The notes under the pieces are model-generated. The model searched no databases. It worked only from the letters and a program-made list of their open reading frames with translations, and was not told where the DNA came from. A stretch of 64,000 nucleotides of DNA. Origin: Bufo bufo. Taxonomy: Eukaryota > Chordata > Amphibia > Anura > Bufonidae. Position 1 is the first letter of the stretch; each line of letters begins with the position of its first letter. Below, in pieces: positions 20,957-32,523 of this stretch. The stretch is from the NCBI RefSeq assembly GCF_905171765.1, contig NC_053398.1, positions 46,902,323-46,966,322 of the forward strand, read 5' to 3'. The position numbers and the translations under genes are program-made.

Positions 20957-21585
20957 TCAGGCTGGGTTCACATGTGATAGATTAGCTGCAGATTTGTTGT
21001 AGTAGATTTTTGTGCGGCAAATTTGAAGCGTTGTATAGTATCAGCAAAGTGAATGAGCTTTCAGCAATTCTCAGTCACGTGCAACAGAAAAAAAACCATA
21101 GCAGAAGCTGATCTGTGGTGCAGATTTTAAATCTGCAGTCTGTCAATTTAGGGCTCATGCACATGTCCGTAGCGATTTTTGCGGTACTCAAATTGCAGAT
21201 CCGCAAAACACGGATACTGGCCGTGTGCGTTCCACATTTTGCAAAATGGAACATCCGGCCCATAATCGAACAGTCCTATCCTTGACCGTAATGCGGACAA
21301 GAATAGGACATGTTCTATATTTTTGTGGATGCCACAGAACGGACATACGGATGTGGACAAAAATACGTTTGTGTGCATGAACCCTTATATTATGAGCTTC
21401 ACTCTTGCCAATGCAAAGAATAAAACTGTGTCTAACTGCAGTTTTTTTTGCAACAAAATCCTCAGCGTGTGAAGGCACGCTTTCGTGTTTGTTTTTTCTG
21501 CTGCAGATTATAAAAAGGAATGCTGCAGATTTTCTGCTGCAGAAAATCCGCAGCTAGTCAGTCACTTGTGAACCCAGCCATAAGG
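20957..21585. repeat. palindromic repeat, GGCTGGGTTCACA family, with nested copy
   Basis: The left end AGGCTGGGTTCACATGTG pairs with the right end CACTTGTGAACCCAGCC, and the arms contain 'GCTGCAGATTT' and 'AAATCCGCAGC'. It is interrupted by a second palindromic element at 21151-21387. Confidence 0.55.
21151..21387. repeat. nested AGGGCTCATGCACA palindrome
   Basis: The left end AGGGCTCATGCACATGTCCG pairs with the right end GTGTGCATGAACCCT. It sits inside the repeat at 20957-21585, so it inserted later. It is the same family as 8405, 30972 and 43811. Confidence 0.55.
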
Positions 21586-21765
21586 GGTTAATACGATAGA
21601 ACAGCAGTGCAAAACTAGGGGCAGGTGACAAATCTAGTGTGTGGATTTACGGAATCCATTGTGCTGTGTTACCCATGCGGATCTCCTTATATATTTTTGC
21701 CCAGGGATAAAGTTGTCCGTCAGCGTCACCCTGTTGTGTTTTCTTGTCACCTCACGTGGAAGGCT

Positions 21766-22232
21766 ACTTTCACACTGGCGTTTTGGCTTTCCGTTTGTGA
21801 GATCCGTTCAGGGCTCTCACAAGCGGTCCAAAACGGATCAGTTTTACCCTTAATGCATTCTGAATGGAAAAGGATCCGCTCAGAATCCATCAGTTTGCCT
21901 TCGTTCCGTCTCCGTTCCGCTTTGGAGGCGAACACCAAAACCCCGCTTGCAGCGTTTTGGTTTCCGTCTGACGAAACTGAGCCAAACGGATCCGTCCTGG
22001 CACACAATGTAAGTCAGTGGGGACGGATCCGTTTTCACTGGCACAATAGAAAACTGATCCGTCCTCTATTGACTTTCAATGGTGTTCAAGACGGATCCGT
22101 CTTGGCTATGTTAAAGATAATACAAACGGATCCGTTCTGAACGGATGCAGGCGGTTGTATTATCTGAACGGATCCGTCTGTGCAGATCCATGATGGATCC
22201 GCACCAAACGCGAGTGTGAAAATAGCCAAAAT
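21766..22232. repeat. palindromic repeat, TTTCACACTGGCG family
   Basis: The left end GGCTACTTTCACACTGGCG pairs with the right end CGCGAGTGTGAAAATAGCC. Many ACGGATCCGT palindromes lie inside. It is non-coding and related to 7717-8178. Confidence 0.6.
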
Positions 22233-22259
22233 TATACGAAAGCGTCTTAGCATGAGCTG

Positions 22260-22552
22260 TGCTGAGGACACGATCACCAGGGACGAGATCCTGGACTGTA
22301 CACAAATCTTCGCCTCCCTTGTGCTGCTGTTATTCCTTATGCCCCTGCCCCTCCAGCTCTCACTCTCTCAGCACCAGTCCTATCGCAGATTGTTTCCTGT
22401 GCAGAGTCCTCCCCTGTCACGTAATGCAGCCTTATTGGTCGCCCCTGTCACAATATCTCGCCCTGGGCTGGGCCAGCTCCAGTATATTACTGACAGGCTC
22501 GTGGAGTCCTGAGTTTACAGAAGAAACACTATCTAGCTGCAAGCTTCCAGGT
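22260..22552 (+). promoter_or_regulatory. candidate CpG-containing promoter and non-coding first exon
   Basis: A short GC-richer, apparently non-repetitive stretch with scattered CpG, an inverted CCAAT box (TTATTGGTCG near 22432) and, at its end, GCTTCCAG followed by GTAAAG at 22553, a plausible splice donor. It lies about 13 kb before the first IRF coding exon on the same strand and could be its 5' untranslated exon. This is inference from layout only; no transcript evidence is available. Confidence 0.2.
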
Positions 22553-23639
22553 AAAGCAATGGCTGTGTATATGGTACTGCTTGATGCTATACTAATCATT
22601 AGAGATATAGAGGGATATGATCCATACGATCACTTACCTGACGTCATTGTAGCTTCAACACTTTTGTGCATTTAGCAAGGCTGCAGAATGTGACAATGAA
22701 TGACATCTCTTGAGTTTTTTTTCTATTATTGGCACTACAACCAAAAACCGAAAGCTCGGGCAAATCCTTGTAATAGGTTATTTTCATATTGTCATGACAT
22801 TTCTCGCTCTTACCATGGTTTAGCTATGAAAGATGTAATGTTTTACTAGTGTTTTATGCATTTTTTGGGGAGGTGGCATTTTTAATTTATTTTTTTAAAT
22901 CCATACCAAAATCACACTTATGTTTGCTGTAAAGAGCACATTTTTAGTAAAAAAAAAAAAGTCCTCATCATTACAAATGAATGGAGCTGAGCGTGGTTGA
23001 GCTGCGGTAGCAGCACTCTCATAAGGGCATGTGAGTACTGGAATGAGGGGCTGCGGCAATGTGACCTCCTGGAAAACCCCTTTTAGCAGACTGAACTTCC
23101 CCAGTCTAGGCTGTCATTGAGACACCTTGATCCAGTCCCACTTTTATTATGCCCCCTGCATATATGAATTTGCTATCCATACTTCTATAATATTCAGAAT
23201 GGGGGTTTCGCAAACCCACAAAAAACATTAGGGATCTTTGCACTGCACTGTTATGGTCCTGCAAGATAATTCAGATGCTATAAGAAAGGACAATATGTCC
23301 GACAAAGAAAAAATAAAAATTTTGACAAAAATATCCCCTTTGCGTTGCAAAACTGGGATCCGCGTATGCATGCCACTGGGGGAATCAGACTGCTGGATGA
23401 ACGACTGTCTGATTGACGGCTATCATGCTGAAGGAGGATGTAGTTGGAAAGGGGTGGTCCAAAAACCCATGCATTGGAACCCAAGAGCTTGTCCATGATC
23501 CGATGTAGATCATGTGCGCTGACCATAACACACTGGTAGTAACAGTATTTACAGACTGGGGCAAAGTCCTGTGGAAAACTGAACAGGAAGTGAAACTCGG
23601 TATATTCGTACAGAAATACCAGTAGTGAAATTCTGGAGT

Positions 23640-24347
23640 CTGGTAGATGGCCAAATTGTCCCTTAGGTTGTAAAAATAATGATGCTTAGGGGCACCAGGC
23701 AGGGTTGTCCCCTATCCCCATTGCTCTCTGCAATAGCAATAGAACCACTAGCTAGTATAGTTTGTGAGAATTATGAGTTTAAGGGCCTCCATTATGGGAG
23801 TATTAATGAGAAAATAATGTTGTATACTGATAATCTTTAGCTTTTTTTGGGTAATATAGAAGTGGAGTTAGGTAAAATAATCAGTACAATAGATAGGTTT
23901 GGATACTTTTCAGGTTTGAAGATAAATTGGGATAAATCACATTTGATGTCATTGTGGAGGGAGAATTGAGAAGGAATGTAGATGTAAATATTGTGGATAA
24001 AGGAGGTAGTTTTAAAAATTTAGGGGTAAATATTTCAAGAAATTTAGAGGACTATGTAGAATTAAATGTAGTTCCGCTTATAAAATAATTAAGAAAGGAA
24101 AGTCCCATTTGGAAGACATTATCAATGTCAATGATGGGACGAATTAACTTGATAAAGATGATCTTTCTTCCTAAGATATTGTATGTGTTGCAAAACGCCC
24201 CAATCTGGTTGTCAAATAATGTATTTAAGATGGTGGATAGGTTAATAGGGGAATTTATTTGGAAGGGTGGAACACCTAGGATAAAAAAAAGAAATTCTCC
24301 AGCTTCCTTTTAAGGTGGAGGGTCTCTTTCTTCCTAATTGGTATGTA
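23640..24347 (+). pseudogene. Tx1/L1-like LINE fragment, RT part
   Basis: From about 23688 the frame gives GTRQGCPLSPLLFAIAIEPL, the conserved LINE reverse-transcriptase block, followed by 'GLKINWDKSH'. The catalytic YxDD box has decayed to YTDN and stop codons follow. 24125-24313 continues with 'MGRINLIKMIFLPKILYVLQNAP'. The LINE is interrupted at 24346 by a Tc1-type element and resumes at 25399. Confidence 0.75.
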
Positions 24348-25396
24348 CACTCACCTAAAGAATTATTAGGAACACCATACTAATACGGTGTTGGACCCCT
24401 TTTGCCTTCAGAACTGCCTTAATTCTATGTGGCATTGATTCAACAAGGTGCTGATAGCATTCTTTAGAAATGTTGGCCCATATTGATAGGATAGCATCTT
24501 GCAGTTGATGGAGATTTGAGGGATGCACATCCAGGGCACTAAGCTCCCGTTCCACCACATCCCAAAGATGCTCTATTGGGTTGAGATCTGGTGACTGTGG
24601 GGGCCATTTTAGTACAGTGAACTCATTGTCATGTTCAAGAAACCAATTTGAAATGATTCGAGCTTTGTGACATGGTGCATTATCCTGCTGGAAGTAGCCA
24701 TCAGAGGATGGATACATGTTCTCATTCTGTTTACGCCAAATTCGGACTCTACCATTTGAATGTCTCAACAGAAATCGAGACTCATCAGACCAGGCAACAT
24801 TTTTCCAGTCTTCAACAGTCCAATTTTGGTGAGCTCGTGCAAATTGTAGCCTCTTTTTCCTATTTGTAGTGGAGATGAGTGGTACCCGGTGGGGTCTTCT
24901 GCTGTTGTAGCCCATCCGCCTCAAGGTTGTGTGTGTTGTGGCTTCACAAATGCTTTGCTGCATACCTCGGTTGTAACGAGTGGTTATTTCAGTCAACGTT
25001 GCTCTTCTATCAGCTTGAATCAGTCGGCTCATTCTCCTCTGACCTCTAGCATCCAAAAGGAATTTTCGCCCACAGGACTGCCGCATACTGGATGTTTTTC
25101 CCTTTTCACACCATTCTTTGTAAACCCTAGAAATGGTTGTGCGTGAAAATCCCAGTAACTGAGCAGATTGGGAAATACTCAGACCGGCCCGTCTGGCACC
25201 AACAACCATGCCACGCTCAAAATTGCTTAAATCACCTTTCTTTCCCATTCTGACATTCAGTTTGGAGTTCAGGAGATTGTCTTGACCAGGACCACCCCCC
25301 TAAATGCATTGAAGCAACTGCCATGTGATTGGTTGACTAGATAATTGCATTAATGAGAAATAGAACAGGTGTTCCTAATAATTCTTTAGGTGAGTG
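24348..25396 (-). mobile_element. Tc1/mariner (DD36E type) element, internally deleted
   Basis: The inverted ends CACTCACCTAAAGAATTATT and its complement are bordered by TA (24346-24347 and 25397-25398). It is 1049 bp, shorter than the usual 1.3-1.6 kb. It inserted into the L1 fragment, which continues on both sides. Confidence 0.9.
24355..25248 (-). CDS. Tc1-like transposase with in-frame catalytic-core deletion (297 aa)
   Basis: The N-terminal 130 residues hold the paired-like helix-turn-helix DNA-binding region ('GLSISQSAQLLGFSRTTISR'). Catalytic D155 (AWSDESRF), D189 (QQDNAPCH) and E226 (DLNPIEHLW) are all present, with 36 residues between the second D and E, as in the DD36E group. Between D155 and D189 only 33 residues remain, against about 92 in the DD37E copy at 39154-40170. 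About 60 residues of the core, including the usual glycine-rich VWG block, are therefore lost, with the frame kept open. The C-terminus reads through into the terminal repeat. The protein should be inactive for catalysis but may still bind its ends. Confidence 0.88.
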   Translation of the reverse strand: MGKKGDLSNFERGMVVGARRAGLSISQSAQLLGFSRTTISRVYKEWCEKGKTSSMRQSCGRKFLLDARGQRRMSRLIQADRRATLTEITTRYNRGMQQSICEATTHTTLRRMGYNSRRPHRVPLISTTNRKKRLQFARAHQNWTVEDWKNVAWSDESRFLLRHSNGRVRIWRKQNENMYPSSDGYFQQDNAPCHKARIISNWFLEHDNEFTVLKWPPQSPDLNPIEHLWDVVERELSALDVHPSNLHQLQDAILSIWANISKECYQHLVESMPHRIKAVLKAKGVQHRISMVFLIIL

Positions 25397-25398
25397 TA

Positions 25399-26510
25399 TA
25401 CTTTTTGGTGGCACACTTTGAACAGATGAAGGTGAGTGAAGAAAACACTTTGTTGAGATGGGAGGTATTGAACATTGGGTTTAAGAGTAAACAGTTTAGC
25501 TTGTTGGAGGCTTTAGAATCAGGAACTTTGGGGAACACAAGTACTGATAATCAAATATTGAATTTAATGGATTGCACTTGGAGAGAAATTAAAAAAATAT
25601 TGGTTGTAAAAGGATATTTAAAATGTACTCCAATATGGAATAATATTAATCTATGTGAGATTCAAAAAATTAAGCAATATGTAAATTGGGAGACTAGAGG
25701 GGGACACACTTTTGAGGGGGATAAATTGAAGGATTTTGAAAATTTGATTAGGGAATTTGGGATTCCAAGAAAAGATAAATTTAAATATTTTCAAATAAGG
25801 GAGGCAATTAGTTCATCAACAGATGTGGAGAAATATAAAAGAGCCCCTTCGGAAAATGTTGATCAATTTCTCAAGGATGGAAAGACTAATGGCAGTGATT
25901 CAAGGAGATATGGGATTCTAATGATGTTCATACAAACAGAGAATAAAGTACCAGCTAAAGAAAAATGGAAAAGAGACATTGAGGGGTTGTCAAATGAAAA
26001 AATGAATAGTGGATCATTGGTCTCAATAAGGGCCTCACACAGGGTTTCTCAGTTTTTTCTTATTCATAGATTACCTCATACACCTTTACTGTTAAAAAAA
26101 AATGGGTTTAAGAGTTACAGACGAATGTCCAAGATGTTGTGAAGAACACAGGCAGGTCTTGTACATTTAATCTGGAGATGTCCCAAATTATTTAGGTACT
26201 AGTCTGAAATAGCACAGAGTATTGATACAGTTTTAGGAGTACAGATATATGACGATCCTGTAGTCTGTATATTGGGGGCTACAACTCATCTGAAAAGTCG
26301 AAAGTTGGTAAAGCAGGTACTCTGTAAGTTGCTGTTTCAGGCAAGATTGCTTATCCTGAAAAAATGGATTAAAAGGGATCAACCCTTGGTGTCTGAATGG
26401 AAAAAATCTGTGAATAATGAAAATAATGATGCGTAAGGGACTGAAATCACTGACGGTTATATAGTCATTAGTATTGCTATTCATAGTTCTACTTTTTTTG
26501 ACTGATGGCT
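25399..26510 (+). pseudogene. Tx1/L1-like LINE fragment, C-terminal part
   Basis: The frame to 26142 starts YFLVAHFEQMK and continues 'TLLRWEVLNIGF', 'GYLKCTPIWNN' and 'RVSQFFLIHRLPHTPLLLKK', matching the style of the region after RT in Tx1/L1-type ORF2. After 26142 the sequence '..CPRCCEEHRQVLYIWRCP'-like reading needs frame changes. It continues the LINE interrupted at 24346. Confidence 0.65.
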
Positions 26511-26757
26511 CCATCGGAAGCCAAGGCTGGAGCTGTGAACTTTCTACCTACGTAAAGGTGAGTGATCTGAAGGTGCCTGTTTATGGGATGATCGAAGGAA
26601 AGGTTTTTACCACCATCTATGACAGCCATAACTACTCAGTAAAATGACTTTGATCCACTAGTGGAGACCTTGGTGCGTATCGGTGTATCTATAGGATTAG
26701 TCACCAATGCATTAGGATGCAACCACTGGTACCTAGACCAAACCCAAGACTCAAGGG

Positions 26758-26860
26758 GCCATAGTTACATAGTTAATACAGTTGAAAAAAGACATAAGTC
26801 CATCAAGTTCAACCAAGGGATAGGTGGGGATGTGAATCCCAGAAGGAATGGCCCTCTTTT
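26758..26860 (-). repeat. 3' end fragment of a CR1/L2-type LINE
   Basis: 'TTACATAGTTAATACAGTTG' followed by 'AAAAAAGACATAAGTCCATC' matches the 3' end of the LINE at 50004-50631. Only the terminal ~100 bases are present, as expected for a 5'-truncated insertion. Confidence 0.6.
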
Positions 26861-27893
26861 TTTGACACAGTGTTGATACTAGCCAGGCATTCTGCAAAAA
26901 GTTAGATCAAATTCTTTAAAAGTAAAACGTGCCTCTACCTAGCACTGCAGCCTATTCTTGTCAGTGACTGGTGGAGAACCCTCCTCCTCATAAGAAATCT
27001 TCATATCCTACATATCCTATAGATATCTCCTCTATGCCTCTACTGGAAAAGTCCTTGAAGGTATACATGTGGAAGCTAGCTTTTTGCTGTAGAATGTGGG
27101 TGGAAAATCCGCGGCATAGTGCAATAAAAATTACATCCACCTGCGGCGGCAGAAAAATCCCAGTGGAAACTGCTGATTTTAAATATGGAGAATGTAAATT
27201 TACAATTTCCAGAGTGGATTTTACGCTTTGTAATTAATGGGTTGAAATGCACTGCAAATCGCATCAAAATCTGTGGCTGAAATTCTGCTTCCAAAAATTG
27301 TCATAGCCATAAAGAGGTAGTCCGGTCTCGCTGTTTCCATGGTGAGATGGGGCTAGGCGCCAACCGCAGGTGGCCAGGCTTATGTAAATTGTTGAGCATG
27401 CTTTTGCTCCACTGTTTCCATAAACTCCATTACAGTTAATGTCAGCCACGTAAACAGCATAGAAGAACAAGCTCCACTGCTTCCATAACCCGTAAATTAC
27501 AGAGACAGCAAGAAACAGCATAGCTTTCTGTGTTGTGCTGATTGCGTAGCCCCTATTTACTGCCATGGAAGTTATGGAAACAGCCGGCCCGCTCGGGGGT
27601 TTCCGTAACCCCAGTCACCTGGGGTCGGCAGCTAGTCCAATCTCGCCAAGGAAAGGGCAAGATGGGATAACCCCCTTCACTTCCGTTAACATTCAATGCT
27701 CTGCCCTAGTTTAAAATGTAATTGTATGTAGGTAAATTATTATATAATATAGTAATTATAATAGGAGCTTTGCAGGAGAAGCTTCTGTTGTCTGGACCGC
27801 ACATTCTCCTCGACGTGTCGTCTGGTTCAGCTTTTAAGATTCATGCAGAATGTCTTTTAACTGGAGCTACACTAGTCTCAGATGACTAATCTT

Positions 27894-28195
27894 GGGGGTC
27901 ACAACTGCAACGGAAATGGACGAAGTTCTGGCTGGCCATGTAGTACTACATGGTGGTCTTTTAAAGGAATGACTGTCCAAGTAATATAGTAATATGTGGG
28001 TGTACCAGAGTGGGCCACTTTGGCCAACAGAGGGGACTTATTTTGGGGGTCACAACTGCAACAGAAATAGGTGAAGTTCTGGCTGGCCATGTAGTACTAC
28101 ATGGTGGCCATTCAAAGGAATGATTGTCCAAGTAATATGTGGGTGTACCAGAGTGAGCCACTTTGGCCAACAGAGGGGCGTCCTGAGCAAGTGAA
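27894..28195. repeat. tandem duplication, 151-bp unit
   Basis: GGGGGTCACAACTGCAACGG at 27894 recurs at 28045 and the two units stay alignable to 'GGCCAACAGAGGGG' in each. The units differ by point changes and a short 'TATAGTAA' insertion. I see no gene in it. Confidence 0.8.
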
Positions 28196-28507
28196 CCCCC
28201 CCAATTGACCATCAAATCCTCTTATTAAAAGACATAAGCCAAGCTGAAGTGTATAGTAGCACGTGTTCCATTTTTTTTCCACTATGCTGAATGGGATGAT
28301 GCCATATAATTATGTTCTTAGGAGCGATCTTTTTCATTTGTGTATTAGTGAATCGGCCTGTAAGTATTGATGAGACATTTTGTCTTCAAAGAAACCAGGG
28401 AGTGTCTCATTGAGTTTTTTTTTTGTCCTTGTGCCAATATGACAGGTTAGTATGAGCCTTTACAAGAATGGGAGAGGCTGTAAAGGGAACAATTGGTACA
28501 ATGTCTA

Positions 28508-28934
28508 TTAAAGGGGTTGTCCCATGAAAAATATTCTACAGTTTTCAAACCAGCACCTGGATCTATATACTTTATGTAACGACATGTAATTAAAAATTTA
28601 GCATAGCCACTGAGTTATTCAATAAACTGTATCTGTATAGCGCCACCTGCTGTTTGTTTTTTCCTTATTTCTTTGTCCTGCTCACTAAGATGGCCGCACA
28701 TGCTCAGTTGCATCCTTCAACTGCCTCCTGAGCTGTGATAGGGAGAGCTGAGCCACGCCCCCTGAGCTGCAGCAGAAACATGCAGAGTAATGAATGGGGA
28801 GATCTCTGGACCCATGTGAGGTACAGGGCTGGTTCTAGCTTTGTTAGAAAGAGATTGTCATGTACTATATGATTTTACATTTTTACATTTTTTACATTAC
28901 ATTTTTTACATTAGTCATGGGATAACTCCTTTAA
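28508..28934. repeat. palindrome-ended repeat, AAAGGGGTTGTCCCATG family
   Basis: Starts AAAGGGGTTGTCCCATGA and ends CATGGGATAACTCCTTT. The body 'AAACCAGCACCTGGATCT...TATAGCGCCACC' recurs at 42353-42371 plus 43147-43350, where a LINE split it. It is non-coding. Confidence 0.6.
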
Positions 28935-29014
28935 ATATGCAAAAACACTGCAACATTGCAATTAATATTGGGTAAATGGCTCAATTTTGGCAGAGACAAT
29001 AATGTTGTTGTCTT

Positions 29015-29369
29015 AAAGGGGTTTTCCGAGATATTTTTATTGGTGAACTATCCTCAGGATAGGTCACCAATATCAGATCAGCAGGGGTCCGACACCAGGC
29101 ACCCCCGCCGATCAGCTAATTGAAGAGAAGGCCGCGCACCGTGCAAGAGCAGCCTTCTCTTCACTGTTTACCTGCTCACGCAACGGTGAGCAGGTGTAAT
29201 TACAAGCCGTCCTATCCACTTCTATGGGATGGCTCCTTCCTATACAAATGTATAGGAATGAGTCGTCTCATTGAAGTGAATGGGACTTGTAATTACGGCG
29301 AGCAGGTAAACAATGAAGAGAAGGCAGCACTTGCACAGTGTGCGGCCTTCTCTTCAATTAGCTGATTGG
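29015..29369. repeat. palindromic repeat, AAAGGGGTTTTCC family
   Basis: AAAGGGGTTTTCCGAGATAT at the left, inner 'CCTCAGGATAGGTCACCAAT', and long arms with AGAGAAGGCCGC and GCGGCCTTCTCT. The right end is cut at about 29369, just before another repeat. Confidence 0.55.
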
Positions 29370-29382
29370 CAATAAGAATATC

Positions 29383-29551
29383 GTCATTTATCAAACTGGT
29401 GTAAAGTAGAAGTGGCTTAGTTGCCCATAGCAGCCAATCAGAGTCCACCTTTCATTTTTGACAGCTCCTTTGGAAAATGAAAGGAGGAATCTGATTGGTT
29501 GCTATGGGCAACTAAGCCAGTTCTACTTTACATCAGTTTGATAAATGACCC
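29383..29551. repeat. palindromic MITE, CATTTATCAAACTGG family
   Basis: The left end GTCATTTATCAAACTGGTG pairs with the right end CAGTTTGATAAATGACC, with 'CTTAGTTGCCCATAGC' and its complement inside. Further copies are at 35917, 45900 and 46134. It is non-coding and folds into a near-complete hairpin. Confidence 0.75.
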
Positions 29552-29822
29552 CACATATCTCTAATACAGTCCGGGCTGGTGTGAATATCAGGCCACTAGA
29601 GCCCATAGGGCTTGGGGGCCCATAGTTACCTGGGTAAATGCTCTATGCTTGTCAGTCTAAGGTGTAACCCTGCCCACCAAGGACTCACATACACCTAGAG
29701 CCAAATGTGAGGATCTCATAAGAATGGAAACATCATTAGAGATACCCCTTCACATTACTTAACCTGTTTGCTGGCACTGCGCCTGTACGTTCTCGGAGTA
29801 ACATTTTACAGCTAATATACAG

Positions 29823-30616
29823 TAGTGATGAGCAGCAGGGGCTATGTTGCGATATTTCACAAATATTTGGGTGAATATTTGTCATATATTCGCAAATTCG
29901 AGATTATTTTCTTGATTGCGAAAAATCGGCAATGTAATATTTGCGTAATGCGTGCAAAATACAGGCGTGGGTCACTTTTGCTACATTTTCCAAACTGCTA
30001 GAAGTTTCCTGAGACTGGAGAAAATGGTTGGCACGGCAGAACATTACAATAGCTTTATATGCAGTTAGAGAGCTCTAATATATTCGCGATTGCGCTAATC
30101 GGCACTAATGAGGCGAATATTTTGGCGCAATACGTGAAACTTCACATTTTAGCAGGTCTGCATGTATGTATGGACAGCAGAAGCTATCACACTAAGTAAC
30201 ACCCTGCACTGCAACAGCTACACTGTATCAGGATATAACCTACACTATCTATATTATATATATAAGCTATCTAACTATCTATATACTGTAGTGTGGAAAG
30301 CACAGAGAACAGCAATGTCACTGCTCTCTCTCTCTCTCAGAACTTAAAAACTGTAGAAAATGGCTGCTGGGGAGGTTCTTATATAGTAAGGGGTAGGCAG
30401 CTTTCCTATTGGTTGCTAGGGATGTTGCTAAGCTCAGACAAAGACATTGCAGCCTTCTCATTGGCCCACAAGCAAGAAGGGAGGTTACTGATGAAAAAAA
30501 ATCTAGAATATTCAAAATTACGAATAAATATCACTATATTGTAAATATTCGCAATTTCTCGAAGTGCCGATATTCGCAATTAACATTCGCGGTTCAAATA
30601 TTTGCGCCCAACACTA
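29823..30616. mobile_element. hAT-type non-autonomous element, TAGTGATGAGC family
   Basis: Starts TAGTGATGAGCAGC and ends GCCCAACACTA. The flanking 8-mers are ATATACAG (29815-29822) and ATGTACAG (30617-30624), seven of eight equal. AT-rich 'GAATATTCG' phrases lie near both ends. It is a longer copy of the element at 55796-56157 and non-coding. Confidence 0.7.
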
Positions 30617-30865
30617 ATGTACAGTAGATGTCTGTATGTCCAAAGGTTAGTGAATTCCTGTACATAAGATAGCATTATCTTTTTTCCATTTCTTGCTGAT
30701 CTTCTGTTCAGAATGCCACGGATACATTTATTATGTAATAATGTCCACTTACTGTGATATGTGTAAAGTAATGCGAGGGCAGGCTTTTACTGAGCCTCAA
30801 CTGAAAAAAAGAAGAAAATACAAGGTTATAAACTCCACTTGGGAGAGACTTGTGGAGAAGAATAA

Positions 30866-30965
30866 TGCAGGAGATTCATCAAAACTGGTGTAAAGTAGAA
30901 CTGACTTAGATTCCACCTTTCATTTTTTGGAGCTCCAAAAGGATCAATCTGATTGGTTGGTCTCT
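30866..30965. repeat. partial CATTTATCAAACTGG MITE
   Basis: 'GATTCATCAAAACTGGTGTA' to 'AATCTGATTGGTTGG'. Parts of both arms are deleted relative to the 29383 copy. Confidence 0.5.
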
Positions 30966-30971
30966 CTGTAA

Positions 30972-31246
30972 GGGTATATTCACACGACCGTGCAGTGTTT
31001 TGCGGTCTGCAAGTTGCGGATCTGCAAAACACAGGTACCGGCCGTGTGCATTGCGCATTTTGCAAAACTCACAGGGCTGGCGCTACATAGAATATGTGAA
31101 AATTGTGGGGCCGCGGAACAGAACTACGGATGTGGACAGCACCCAGTACGCTGTCCGCATCTTTTGAGGCCCCATTGAAATGAATGAGTCTGCGCGATTG
31201 CGGAATGGAAGTGAACTCATTCATAAGGTCGTGTGAATGTACCCTA
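30972..31246. repeat. palindromic repeat, AGGGTATATTCACACGACC family
   Basis: The left end AGGGTATATTCACACGACCG pairs with the right end GGTCGTGTGAATGTACCCT. The interior is rich in TTGCGG and CCGCAA. It is non-coding. Confidence 0.6.
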
Positions 31247-31406
31247 AAGGTGTGTTTACATACGAAAAATTTCACACGGGATTTCGGCACATACTCGGGG
31301 TATGTTCACACTCTGCCTTGATACAGATTTTGTACAGGTGCCCAGGATATTGGACAAACCCTTTTTTGAAGTCTCAGGAATATATATATATATGTACATG
31401 CATATA

Positions 31407-32345
31407 CAGTACAGACCAAAAGTTTGGACACACCTTCTCATTCAAAGAGTTTTCTTTATTTCCATGACTATGAAGGCATCAAAACTATGAATTAACACAT
31501 GTGGAATTATATACATAACAAACAAGTGTGAAACAACTGAAAATATGTCATATTCTAGGTTCTTCAAAGTAGCCACCTTTTGCTTTGATTACTGCTTTGC
31601 ACACTCTTGGCATTCTCTTGATGAGCTTCAAGAGGTAGTCACCTGAAATGGTCTTCCAACAGTCTTGAAGGAGTTCCCAGAGATGCTTAGCACTTGTTGG
31701 TCCTTTTGCCTTCACTCTGCGGTCCAGCTCACCCCAAACCATCTCGATTGGGTTCAGGTCCGGTGACTGTGGAGGCCAGGTCATCTGGCGCAGCACCCCA
31801 TCACTCTCCTTCATGGTCAAATAGCCCTTACTTTCAAAGTTTTCCCAATTTTTTGGCTGACTGACTGACCTTCATTTCTTAAAGTAATGATGGCCACTCG
31901 TTTTTCTTTACTTAGCTGCTTTTTTCTTGCCATAATACAAATTCTAACAGTCTATTCAGTAGGACTATCAGCTGTTTATCCACCTGACTTCTCCTCATCG
32001 CCACTGATGGTCCCAACCCCATTTATAAGGCAAGAAATCCCACTTATTAAAGCTGACAGGGCACACCTGTGAAGTGAAAACCATTTCAGGGGACTGCCTC
32101 TTGAAGCTCATCAAGAGAATGCCAAGAGTGTGCAAAGCAGTAATCAAAGCAAAAGGTGGCTACTTTGAAGAACCTAGAATATGACATATTTTCAGTTGTT
32201 TCACACTTGTTTGTTATGTATATAATCCCACATGTGTTAATTCATAGTTTTGATGCCTTCAGTGTGAATCTACCATTTTCATAGTCATGAAAATAAAGAA
32301 AATTCTTTGAATGAGAAGGTGTGTCCAAACTTTTGGTCTGTACTG
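31407..32345. mobile_element. internally deleted Tc1-like element with ~235-bp inverted ends
   Basis: Bordered by TA (31405-31406, 32346-32347), with ends CAGTACAGACCAAAAGTTTG and its complement. The inverted match between the ends extends for about 235 bp, with one ~22-bp difference. The middle keeps a transposase C-terminus and the start of the gene joined by a large deletion near 31833. Confidence 0.85.
31548..31820 (-). pseudogene. Tc1 transposase C-terminal remnant
   Basis: Reads '..VLRQMTWPPQSPDLNPIEMVWGELDRRVK...', so the last catalytic E is present in DLNPIE, and ends 'VIKAKGGYFEEPRI'. Both catalytic D residues are deleted. The final ~30 codons lie inside the long inverted repeat, so an inverted copy exists near 32100-32185. 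Confidence 0.8.
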
Positions 32346-32523
32346 TATGTGTGTATGTGGGAACATGCTTGTGTCTGTATATAGACATGTGTGTACATAT
32401 GTGTATATACAGTATGTATAAGTGGACATGCATGAATATAGCATACAGCATAAGGTTATACGTTTGCTTGAGTATGTGACATATGTGTGAATGATGCCAT
32501 CCTACACACTATCCTGTTTTCGA

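Noticed and set aside
22259..22675. 138-codon + strand frame over the candidate promoter
   Set aside because: Cys/Ser/Leu-rich without domain; the region is better explained as GC-richer non-coding sequence.
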